The notes under the pieces: model-generated | Database searches by the model: none | What the model was told of the DNA's origin: nothing | What the model saw: the letters and a program-made list of their open reading frames with translations, nothing else | In this document: in pieces, positions 15,462 to 21,847 of the stretch | Layout: each line of letters starts with the position of its first letter | How positions within the stretch are numbered: the stretch's first letter is position 1 | Assembly: GCA_019508115.1 (NCBI GenBank) | Contig: JAEKMC010000086.1 | Span: forward strand, 1-39,299 | DNA length: 39,299 bases | Reading direction: 5' to 3' | Origin: Sphingomonas sp. | GTDB lineage: Bacteria > Pseudomonadota > Alphaproteobacteria > Sphingomonadales > Sphingomonadaceae | Program-made: the position numbers and the translations under genes

Positions 15462-16404
15462 ATGAGCGAGGAGCGGAACTACCTGGCGCTGACCGTTGAA
15501 GACCCCCTGTCCGCGCTTAAGGACGGGTTTGAGCTCCGGTTTCGCGCCTTCCACGCAGAAGTGAGCGAGGACGCCCTACTTGCAGCCCATAGCGACTGGA
15601 CTTTGCTGAACGGCGTCATGCTATCCGTGGGCTTCGGAAACCACGAGCACACCCAGGTCTTGGGCTCCGCTGTGATGGTGGCGCCGGGCATCGCGATCTG
15701 CGCTTGGCATGTGTTGGAGCATGGCATGCCCAAGGATGGCCCCCCAACTGATTGGCTGGTGTGCATGGCTGTCGCCGGCGCCACCCTTCGCATGTGGGAG
15801 GTCCACCACTACACACGGGTGGGCACAACAGACCTGGTGCTACTGTCGATTCGCCTGAAGACTGCTATCCAGGAGGGTGACAGCTTTCATCAAGCAGTGG
15901 TCACCTCACGCATACCTGCGATTGGCGAAATGGTGACCGTCATCGGGACCACCGCGGCTCACGACAAGTTCTTCGATTCGATGGGCGCTACGCCAGAAAC
16001 CACGGTGCCGATGCACATCGCGCTGCACATCGCCAAGGGGCCCGTCACGCAACGCTTCTTGCCGCAGCGAGACAGCGCGCTGCTGCCGTGGCCTTGCATT
16101 GAAGTGAACTGTCCGGCGCAAGGTGGGATGTGGAGGCCCTGTCTTTGACCAAGCGGGGGCGCTGGTTGGCGTGGTTTGCAGCTCCATACAGACCGAGACC
16201 GGTACTGGGCCAACCTACGTGTCGTTGGTGTACCCCGCACTCGTCGCGATCTACCAAGGCGGGTGGCCAGCAGAGCTGTTTCAAGGAACGCAGCTATTGC
16301 TCAAGAACCCATACTGCGTGGTCGAAGGCCGCGAGGCTTTCGAGCCCATTGTGGAAGCGACCGCGCCCGGCGAAACCAGCCAGTACAACTTCCGGTACTC
16401 GTAG
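15462..16404 (+). pseudogene. Trypsin-like serine protease, frameshifted at the nucleophile codon
   Basis: The frame beginning at ATG 15462 carries a trypsin-like protease N-terminal part: the His in CAWHVLEHG and the Asp in GTTDLVLLSI. It reaches CPAQGGM and then goes out of frame (WRPCL, stop at 16148). The plus-one frame continues the domain as GGPVFDQAGALVGVV...VYPALVAIYQGG and ends at 16404. The canonical sequence would be GGMSGGPVFD, so the break lies exactly in the catalytic Ser codon, where two bases appear lost or one gained. Either a sequencing error, a decayed gene or programmed frameshifting could explain it. In the second frame the local reading is GCGGP, with Cys at the nucleophile place. 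Such proteases occur as effectors in defence islands. Confidence 0.75.
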
Positions 16405-16646
16405 GCCAAGGTCGACCAACCTAGTTCCGATAGCGTGCACCACAGGCTTGGATGGCGAAGCGGTCTAACCTCACGGACGCTGGGAGGCAAAGCAAGAGCG
16501 TCGAACGCCGGGCTACACGACGGAATGGGCGGCGGCCAGGGCGTGATCCTAGAAAAGCTCAGCGCTATTTCTCAACCGTCTTGTCGCACTTTCCTCAAAG
16601 CCTGCAGGGGCGTCAGGCTGCTGCGCGTTGTTCGTATCTGAGCGCC

Positions 16647-17150
16647 TCAGTTCTCGTCCGTTGCTTGCTGCCGAATCTGTCGCCATCGGGTGCGATAGGC
16701 GTCACTGGCCAGCCAGCCGAGGAAACCGGCGCTGAGCATGTTGATAAACACCTCAAGGAGTTCCATGGGTTGCTGAGGGACCTCCTCCGCTTTCGACTTT
16801 TCCAAAAAACGGATCAACGGCAGGTAGTCGAACTCATCCGGCTGAGTTTCCGGCCTGTGAGCGAGCTTGTTGCGCAATGCGTTTATGTGACGCACCGCTG
16901 CAATGACCTCGTCGCCATTGGGAAATAGGGCGTGAGGAAACAAGGCAGCCTTCTGGCTGAACGTCAGTCTGGGTCCATCCCATGTCAGGTCTGGCGCGCG
17001 GCTCTCCAAGAACTCGTCTAGGTAGTGTTCGATCAGAAGATGGCAAGCCAATAGGTAGCCCATGAACGCGAAGTCGACGTTTTTGTGGGGCACCAACTGA
17101 AGGAAGTTGCTCTCGTCCACTGTTCCTATGCGCGGGGGTAGCGATGGCAT
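16647..17150 (-). CDS. HEPN-like protein with RNKLAH motif
   Basis: This 167-aa protein starts at ATG 17148-17150. It is helical (FAFMGYLLACHLLIEHYLDE) and contains HINALRNKLAH near residue 95, which fits the R-N-x3-H (R-x4-6-H) motif of HEPN RNases and of related DUF4145/MltR-like proteins. A hydrophobic C-terminal segment (LEVFINMLSAGFLGWLA) could pack as a helix or touch the membrane. It is monocistronic. The 242 bases upstream of its stop (16405-16646) hold no supportable gene. HEPN proteins often cut RNA in toxin-antitoxin and anti-phage systems; no partner nucleotidyltransferase is next to it. The HEPN call is moderate because this motif also occurs in non-catalytic relatives. Confidence 0.6.
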   Translation of the reverse strand: MPSLPPRIGTVDESNFLQLVPHKNVDFAFMGYLLACHLLIEHYLDEFLESRAPDLTWDGPRLTFSQKAALFPHALFPNGDEVIAAVRHINALRNKLAHRPETQPDEFDYLPLIRFLEKSKAEEVPQQPMELLEVFINMLSAGFLGWLASDAYRTRWRQIRQQATDEN

Positions 17151-17240
17151 ATGTGCTTGCTTTGACTAGACGGTTGAATCGTAGGACGGCGGCCGACCAC
17201 TGTCGCAGGTCTGCGGTTCGCATTGACGGACTCTGTCGAC

Positions 17241-17747
17241 CTAGTCTTCTTCAATTCTTTTCGCGACGAGGTCTTCGGGACCGTCGGTAGCTGCCCGAGT
17301 GGCCTCCCGGCCGACGCGCCTCGAGAGCGCCAGGTCAACAATGCTTTCGACATGAACATGAGCTGTGGCATCGGTGAGCTGCATAGGGATCGCAACGTCA
17401 TCGTCGGGCACGTCGACAGGTGCAGCACCCACACCGATGGCGATCCGCTGCATCACCCACCGAAGCTCAGATGCGTCGAGGTCCCAGCCTTTGGTGGCGA
17501 CGGCCCCACGCATGCGACGCAGCAACTCGCCCATAGGCCGGTCGGGGTGCTTAGCCTGCTTCTGCAGCGTGTATGCAGTTAGCTCTGTGACCAGGTCCCG
17601 GCATGCCTCGTAGCGGGCGTCCAGCTCTTCCGCGGTCTCGCCGGCGACGAACTTGCCGTCCATCAGCCGCACTCCGATCTTGGGATGAGCACCGGCCAGC
17701 GCGCTTTCGCTGCGCCGCGGGAAATCTGCCGGTATGTGGCTCGTCAT
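17241..17747 (-). CDS. Conserved hypothetical protein, last gene of the exonuclease operon
   Basis: The track starts at a TTG (17759), but the ATG at 17747 overlaps the stop of the AbrB-like gene as ATGA and is the better start, giving about 168 aa. The N-terminal half (HPKIGVRLMDGKFVAGETAEEL, with ARYEACRDLVTELTAY after it) resembles small proteobacterial proteins of unknown function that read KLLVR..GRYV.GLT..E...RYE.CEDLA. The C-terminal half is acidic and ends AKRIEED. No enzyme motif is visible. Coupling to the AbrB-like gene suggests a joint role, possibly in a toxin-antitoxin-like pair. Confidence 0.6.
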   Translation of the reverse strand: MTSHIPADFPRRSESALAGAHPKIGVRLMDGKFVAGETAEELDARYEACRDLVTELTAYTLQKQAKHPDRPMGELLRRMRGAVATKGWDLDASELRWVMQRIAIGVGAAPVDVPDDDVAIPMQLTDATAHVHVESIVDLALSRRVGREATRAATDGPEDLVAKRIEED

Positions 17748-17983
17748 TCGCGTGGCCAAGCGTGCTTGCCAGCATGCCTATTGGCTCCGGTCGGGTGGGA
17801 AGCCCTAGTTCCCTGGCGGCAGGCGCCCATCAGAACGGCGCCATCATGTTGGACCGTGAATTGCACCTTGCCGCCCGCCTTGAGGGCGAGACAAAGGCGC
17901 AGCTCAGCCGGCAGTGTGATACGGCCGCGAGGCCCAACGATGGCAACCTTCAAAACGGACCCAGACAGGCAAACATTGACCAA
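17744..17983 (-). CDS. AbrB/SpoVT-MazE-like DNA-binding protein
   Basis: The core reads LKVAIVGPRGRITLPAELRL, then GGKVQFTVQHDGAVLM, a swapped-hairpin AbrB domain as in MazE/VapB-type antitoxins. There is no ATG in frame; candidates are TTG at 17983 (20 bases after the exonuclease stop) or TTG at 17953 directly before KVAIVG, which would give about 69 aa. A basic, His-rich tail runs to a TGA that overlaps the next ATG, which supports the frame being translated. It may repress this operon or neutralise its neighbour. The start is uncertain. Confidence 0.6.
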   Translation of the reverse strand: MVNVCLSGSVLKVAIVGPRGRITLPAELRLCLALKAGGKVQFTVQHDGAVLMGACRQGTRASHPTGANRHAGKHAWPRE

Positions 17984-18002
17984 GCGGCGAACGGCGCTCG
18001 CG

Positions 18003-18734
18003 TCACGATACGACCTCAGCGCGGAGAACCCTGGTGCCGCGCCCCGTCTGAATCAGGCAGCGAAGTCGCTGGCCAACGGACAGGCTCTGCCAGCGGACTC
18101 CAGGGGTGTCCTCGCCCAAGCTGAGAGTGATGCCACCGTGGTCGGTCTCGGCATGTACCAGCTGAAAATCGGGCAGCAAGAGCGTGACAGCGGCATCCAC
18201 TTCGAAGACTTTTTCTTCAACAACAGGCGTCCACGGGTGAACCGCCTCGACCCTTACTCGCAGCGCCACCGCATCGGCGAAGGCATGGTGCTGCGAAATG
18301 CCCATCGTGGCGCCAAGCGCGTGCCAGCACGATGCGGCCGCATTCTTCCCATCGGCATCGTCGAGCAAGTAGCTCACATTGGCTGGGATCAGCCGCGCCC
18401 GAGGCGGCCTCTCCATGCGTTGAAGCAGTTGCTCGATGAGAAAGTAGTCAGCGCTGAAGTCGTAGTGCACTTCCAGTTCGTCGGCGCCCAGCTGGTCGAG
18501 CCATGCCAACAGCTGAGCAGGCAGGTCTGACCAGGGCACGCCGTCAAAGCGGTTGAACTGCACTAGCACATGCCGGCGCACGAAGTCGTTGTCGTGCTGC
18601 GCAAGCACGGCCTTGGCGTCAACCAGCGAGCGTTCTGAGTAGAGCTGGTCGCCCGCGTCCGACACGATGCCAAGGCTCAGGAAGTCGAACCCGCTGGACG
18701 TCTGGATGAACTCGGTGTCGATGAACAGTCGCAT
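18003..18734 (-). CDS. DEDDh 3'-5' exonuclease-like protein with a C-terminal cold-shock-like domain
   Basis: This 243-aa protein opens with MRLFIDTEF (the DxE motif), has a second acidic motif in HYDFSADYFLIEQLL, and closes the domain with QHHAFADAVALR (H-x4-D). This fits the DEDDh fold of the Rv2179c/DUF5051-type 3'-5' exoribonucleases. The last 60 residues (VTLLLPDFQLVHAETDHGGI, LSVGQRLRCLIQTGRG, RAEVV) read as a beta-rich module similar to a cold-shock/OB domain, likely an RNA-binding addition. It lies 18 bases after the unknown upstream gene and 20 bases before the AbrB-like gene. An RNA-degrading role is inferred. Confidence 0.75.
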   Translation of the reverse strand: MRLFIDTEFIQTSSGFDFLSLGIVSDAGDQLYSERSLVDAKAVLAQHDNDFVRRHVLVQFNRFDGVPWSDLPAQLLAWLDQLGADELEVHYDFSADYFLIEQLLQRMERPPRARLIPANVSYLLDDADGKNAAASCWHALGATMGISQHHAFADAVALRVRVEAVHPWTPVVEEKVFEVDAAVTLLLPDFQLVHAETDHGGITLSLGEDTPGVRWQSLSVGQRLRCLIQTGRGTRVLRAEVVS

Positions 18735-18752
18735 TTGCCGTTCCGCACGCCG

Positions 18753-19178
18753 CTACGCGATGGCCGGCGCGGTCGGCGCTGGCGCACTACTCACTTGCGC
18801 GGCTTCAGCCAACTTTTTAGTCGCTAGGTGGTGGACGGTCACCGCAAGCGACGCCAGTGGCTCGGGCTGGCTGGGACGCTGCCTGGCGACTAGACCGGCA
18901 ACGCGCGCGAGGCTCGTGACCGAAGAAACTGCGAGACCAGGCGAATCCGGACAAAACTCGACGCCATCCACACCGCGAACCACGACTACCGCGGTGGCCC
19001 CAACGCTGCCGATGTGAACACTGAGCAGGTCTCGAATGTCCCAACCCTCCGCGTAGGGGACGGCGCACAACATGTGCACAGGCAGCCCTCCGCTTGCAAG
19101 GAGGTGCGCTGCGAACTCAGTGCCGCTGTGCGCCTGGCAGGTCTGGAGATGGGAATCAGGGCCAGCATCCATAAGCAT
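18753..19178 (-). CDS. Hypothetical protein at the head of the exonuclease operon
   Basis: The track ORF reaches back to 19346, but its N-terminal part overlaps the HTH gene on the other strand and is not convincing. I take the ATG at 19178 (or 19172), giving about 141 aa: MLMDAGPDSHLQTCQ, then LPVHMLCAVPYAEGWDIRDL, then GATAVVVVRGVDGVEF. The alternation of hydrophobic strands suggests an alpha/beta fold. I do not recognise the family. Its stop lies 18 bases before the exonuclease start, so they share a transcript. Confidence 0.5.
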   Translation of the reverse strand: MLMDAGPDSHLQTCQAHSGTEFAAHLLASGGLPVHMLCAVPYAEGWDIRDLLSVHIGSVGATAVVVVRGVDGVEFCPDSPGLAVSSVTSLARVAGLVARQRPSQPEPLASLAVTVHHLATKKLAEAAQVSSAPAPTAPAIA

Positions 19179-19442
19179 GGTCGCTACGAGCCAAGGCTTG
19201 GTTGTCGCGGGCCAGCTCACCGCGTTGGTCGGGATTCTGCAAGGGCAGTTCTTGCCGCGAATTTGCAGTCCCTTCGGGGCGGCCTTGGGGTGACCCAGGA
19301 GAAGCTTGCCGAGATGGCCGGGTTCCACCGAACCTACATCAGCCACGTCGAGACACAGCGCGCGAACGTCACGTTGGACAACCTTGAGCAGTTAGCCGCG
19401 GTCCTCGATGTCCGGGTGTTCGAACTGTTGGTGGAGCACTGA
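19149..19442 (+). CDS. XRE-family HTH regulator next to the right end
   Basis: The C-terminal 70 residues are a clear Cro/CI-type helix-turn-helix: GVTQEKLAEMAGFHRTYISH, then NVTLDNLEQLAAVL, ending FELLVEH. The start is unsure. The ATG at 19149 gives 97 aa but overlaps the divergent gene by 30 bp; a TTG near 19263 would give only the core domain. It is the last gene before the right terminal repeats and is separate from the recombinase operon. It could control cargo or excision, for instance by binding the nearby AACTGTTACC repeats. It could also be an orphan antitoxin. Confidence 0.7.
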   Translation: MGIRASIHKHGRYEPRLGCRGPAHRVGRDSARAVLAANLQSLRGGLGVTQEKLAEMAGFHRTYISHVETQRANVTLDNLEQLAAVLDVRVFELLVEH

Positions 19443-19470
19443 GGTCGGCAGAGCGGCGGGCCGCCCCCAT

Positions 19471-19560
19471 AACTGTTACCCCCAGCAGCCCTCCCGAAAA
19501 ACTGTTACCCCCTTGCGTGAGGCTTGTTTCCCAGGGAACTCGCACGAGGTAACAGTTACC
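19471..19560. repeat. AACTGTTACC iteron-like repeats inside the right end
   Basis: AACTGTTACCCCC occurs at 19471-19483 and 19500-19512, 29 bp apart. A near-palindrome GGTAACAGTTACC (19548-19560) carries the same unit on both strands. A related TTGTAACC lies inside the left terminal repeat. The set probably binds the recombinases, the auxiliary protein or the adjacent HTH protein during excision. Confidence 0.65.
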
Positions 19561-19572
19561 ATGTAGTAAGAG
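19548..19572 (-). repeat. Right terminal inverted repeat of the element
   Basis: Read on the minus strand the end is CTCTTACTACATGG followed by TAACTGTTACC. It matches the left end at TCTTNCNACAT and again at the TGTNACC block. It directly abuts the right 6-bp core. Confidence 0.6.
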
Positions 19573-19578
19573 CGGCTG
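19573..19578 (+). repeat. Right 6-bp core (CGGCTG) at the element/rtcB junction
   Basis: This is an exact copy of the 6 bp at 415-420. The rtcB sequence resumes at 19579 with CGGCATGATGGCC, the codons after GVDIGC. Confidence 0.8.
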
Positions 19579-20816
19579 CGGCATGATGGCCTGCAAGACG
19601 ACGCTGACGGCCGAGGACCTGCCCGACAACCTCGGCCCGCTGCGTGCGGCCATCGAGCGCGCCGTACCGCACGGCCGCCAACCCGGCAACCGCGACCCGG
19701 GTGCCTGGCAGAAGCCGCCCGGCTCGGTCAACACGGCCTGGGCGCAGCTGGAGCCCGAGTTCACCGAGCTCTGTCGCGACTATCCCAAGCTGGCCAAGAC
19801 CAACCACATCCAGCACCTGGGCACGCTGGGCTCGGGCAACCACTTCATCGAGGTCTGCCTGGATGAAGCCGGCGCGGTGTGGTTCATGCTGCACTCGGGC
19901 TCGCGCGGCGTGGGCAACTTCATCGGCACGATGTTCATCGAGCTGGCCAAGCAGGACGCGATGCGCCACCAGGCGAACCTGCCGGACCGTGACCTGGCCT
20001 ACTTCGAGGAGGGCAGCCGCTACTTCGGCGACTACGTGCGCGCCGTAGGCTGGGCGCAGAAGTTCGCGGCCACCAACCGCGAGGTGATGATGAAGCGCGT
20101 GATCGAGGCGGCGAAGACGGTAATCCACAAGAACTTCCAGGCCCACACCGAGGCGGTGAACTGCCACCACAACTATGTGCAGAAGGAAACGCACTTCGGG
20201 CAGGAGGTCTGGCTGACCCGCAAGGGCGCGGTGAGCGCCAAGGCGGGGCAGCTGGGCATCATCCCCGGCAGCATGGGCGCGCGCAGCTACATCGTGCGCG
20301 GCAAGGGCAATGCAGACAGCTTCGAGAGCTGCTCGCACGGCGCCGGCCGCGTGATGAGCCGCGGCGATGCCAAGCGCCAGTTCACGCTGGCCGACCACCG
20401 CGCCGCGACCGAGGGCGTCGAGTGCCGCAAGGACAAGGACGTCATCGACGAGACGCCCGCGGCCTCGGGCCTGTTCACGCCACGGCAGTGGGTCGCGAAG
20501 GCCGTCCGCCAGGGGGCAATCAAGGCGCAGCGCGCCGCCCGCACTCGTGTGCGGGCAAGCGCTGCAACGCCGAGTGGCCCCTGGCGGACGGCCTTCCCTT
20601 CGGGTTGTGGCCAGAAAGCCCGCGCGCGGCGTTGCAATGCTCGCCGGGTGTCCAACCCGGCTCCGATTTGCGCCTTACTGGCGGGCTTTCTGGCCACAAC
20701 GCGACCCACTGCCGTGGCGTGAACAGGCCCCAGGACATCGACGCTGTGATGGCTGCCCAGCGCGAGCTGGTGGACGTGGTGCACACCCTCAAGCAGGTGG
20801 TCTGCGTGAAGGGTTA
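19579..20816 (+). pseudogene. rtcB: rtcB 3' part, further broken by a 266-bp palindromic insertion
   Basis: The frame carries the RtcB core: ALVPH-type region, IQHLGTLGSGNHFIEVC, VWFMLHSGSRGVGN, NCHHNYVQKETHFG, KAGQLGIIPGSMG, and SFESCSHGAGR. The last holds the guanylylated His (SCSHGAGR). It runs in frame to ECRKDKDVIDETPAA, then enters an insertion at 20465. The final 28 residues (QDIDAVMAAQRELVDVVHTL, then KQVVCVKG) follow at 20731-20816 in another frame. So this rtcB has two independent interruptions. Even with the mobile element excised, the protein would have about 85 foreign residues in place of its C-terminus. It is therefore most likely a pseudogene in this strain. Confidence 0.93.
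20465..20730. repeat. 266-bp three-armed palindromic insertion in rtcB
   Basis: The outer ends are a perfect 31-bp inverted repeat (20467-20497 with 20700-20730, starting GGGCCTGTTCACGCC). Inside are two more long inverted repeats: 20497-20515 with 20578-20596 (19 bp) and 20604-20623 with 20681-20700 (20 bp). Each encloses a smaller hairpin (GCCCGCAC-tcgt-GTGCGGGC at 20537-20556; GCCGGGT-gtcca-ACCCGGC at 20643-20661). The whole folds into a T- or three-way-junction shape as DNA or RNA. It encodes no protein and shifts the rtcB frame. It looks like a non-autonomous palindromic repeat of the MITE/REP type. What moves it is not visible here. Confidence 0.85.
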
Positions 20817-20839
20817 GCCAGGCAAAGCGCACCGCTTCA

Positions 20840-20873
20840 GGGCGCCCAACTCCGGTTGGGCGCCCTTTCTTTT
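20840..20873 (+). terminator. Rho-independent terminator after rtcB
   Basis: An 11-bp stem GGGCGCCCAAC-tccg-GTTGGGCGCCC (20840-20865) is followed by TTTCTTTTG. It ends the rtcB transcript and shows that rtcB was the last gene of its operon. Confidence 0.9.
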
Positions 20874-20961
20874 GTCCCTGCAAAAGCGGTCAACGGCGAG
20901 CGAGCAGGCAAGCCCATCGACACAAGCCGGCACTACCATTGCCGACCGTTACGAGGTCGCC

Positions 20962-21834
20962 ATGAAACTGCTCGTCAAATTCAATCTGGTCTATCTGCTG
21001 GTGATGAGCCTGGGCATCGCCGTCAGCGGCTACATCGCCCGCAGCCTGCTGCAGGACAACGCGAAGCAGGAGGTCGTCAGCAGCGCGCAGATGCTGATGG
21101 AGAAGGCACTGGCTGTTCGCGCCTACACCAACACGCAGATCAAGCCGCTGTTGGTCTCGCAGATGGCCAACGAGTTCCTGCCGCAGACGGTGCCCAGTTA
21201 TTCGGCCACCGAGGTGCTGGGCACGCTGCTGGCCAAGCATCCCGAGTTCGCCTACAAGGAGGCGACGCTCAATCCCACCAACCCGCGCGACCGCGCGACG
21301 AGCTGGGAGGCCGACATCGTCGGGCAGTTCCGCAGCCAGGCCGAGCTGAAGGAAACCAAGGGCGAGCGCGATACCCCTGCCGGCCCATCGCTGTACATCG
21401 CCCGGCCGCTGCGCATCACGGACCCGGCCTGCCTGGCCTGCCACAGCAGCGTGGACGCCGCGCCCGCCACCATGGTCGCCAAGTACGGCCCCGCCAACGG
21501 CTTCGGCTGGAACCTGAACGAGGTCATCGGCGCGCAGATCGTGTCGGTGCCGCTGGGCGTGCCGCTGCAGCGCGCCAACGAGGTGTTCAAGGTCTTCATC
21601 ACGTCGCTGGTCGGCGTGTTTGTCGTCGTCGGCATCGTGCTCAACCTGATGGTGTGGATGCTGGTCGTGCGCCCGGTCACGCGCCTGTCGGCGCTGGCCG
21701 ACCGCGTCAGCCAGGGCGACCTGGAGGCGCCCGAGTTCAGGACCGGCGGCCGCGACGAGATCGCCACGCTGTCCGACTCCTTCTCGCGCATGCGCGCCAG
21801 CGTCGTGCAGGCCATGAAGCTGCTGGACGCATGA
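20962..21834 (+). CDS. c-type heme sensor with DUF3365 and HAMP domains
   Basis: I start at the ATG at 20962 (MKLLVKFNLVYLL), since upstream codons precede the membrane helix and read through the region next to the terminator; the product is 290 aa. A transmembrane helix at residues 5-30 is followed by a periplasmic DUF3365/Tll0287-like domain with a covalent-heme motif CLACH near residue 157. A second membrane helix (VFITSLVGVFVVVGIVLNLM) and a HAMP linker (VTRLSALADRVSQGDLE) follow. No kinase or methyl-accepting domain follows the HAMP. The Ser/Thr kinase gene begins 13 bases downstream, so the sensor probably passes a redox or gas signal to that kinase. The pairing is inferred from the operon. 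Confidence 0.85.
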   Translation: MKLLVKFNLVYLLVMSLGIAVSGYIARSLLQDNAKQEVVSSAQMLMEKALAVRAYTNTQIKPLLVSQMANEFLPQTVPSYSATEVLGTLLAKHPEFAYKEATLNPTNPRDRATSWEADIVGQFRSQAELKETKGERDTPAGPSLYIARPLRITDPACLACHSSVDAAPATMVAKYGPANGFGWNLNEVIGAQIVSVPLGVPLQRANEVFKVFITSLVGVFVVVGIVLNLMVWMLVVRPVTRLSALADRVSQGDLEAPEFRTGGRDEIATLSDSFSRMRASVVQAMKLLDA

Positions 21835-21847
21835 GTCATTTCACGGC

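Larger units (their letters stand above)
421..19578. mobile_element. 19.2-kb tyrosine-recombinase integrative element (SE-like) inserted in rtcB
   Basis: Both ends are set by the interrupted rtcB gene: bases up to 420 and from 19579 join to a perfect reading frame. The 6-bp CGGCTG is present at both junctions (415-420 and 19573-19578). The ends carry imperfect inverted repeats sharing TCTTNCNACAT. The left end encodes a coupled operon of three recombinase-fold proteins and a small auxiliary protein. That order fits the four-gene core of strand-biased circularizing integrative elements, which also act on 6-bp sites. The cargo is mostly nucleases, toxin-like genes and unknown genes typical of defence islands. 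No conjugation, phage structural or replication genes are visible. The boundaries are seen directly; the family name is inferred from gene order. Confidence 0.9.

Noticed and set aside
16405-16646. Possible basic peptide (MAKRSNLTDAGR...) between the protease and HEPN genes
   Set aside because: The frame runs into the HEPN gene antisense and has no convincing start site or family. I see nothing else in this stretch.
17953-17983. Exact start of the AbrB-like gene
   Set aside because: Two TTG codons are possible and neither has a clear ribosome site, so no start claim is made.
421-19578. Prophage or conjugative element
   Set aside because: No capsid, tail, terminase, relaxase or type IV secretion genes are visible in any frame.
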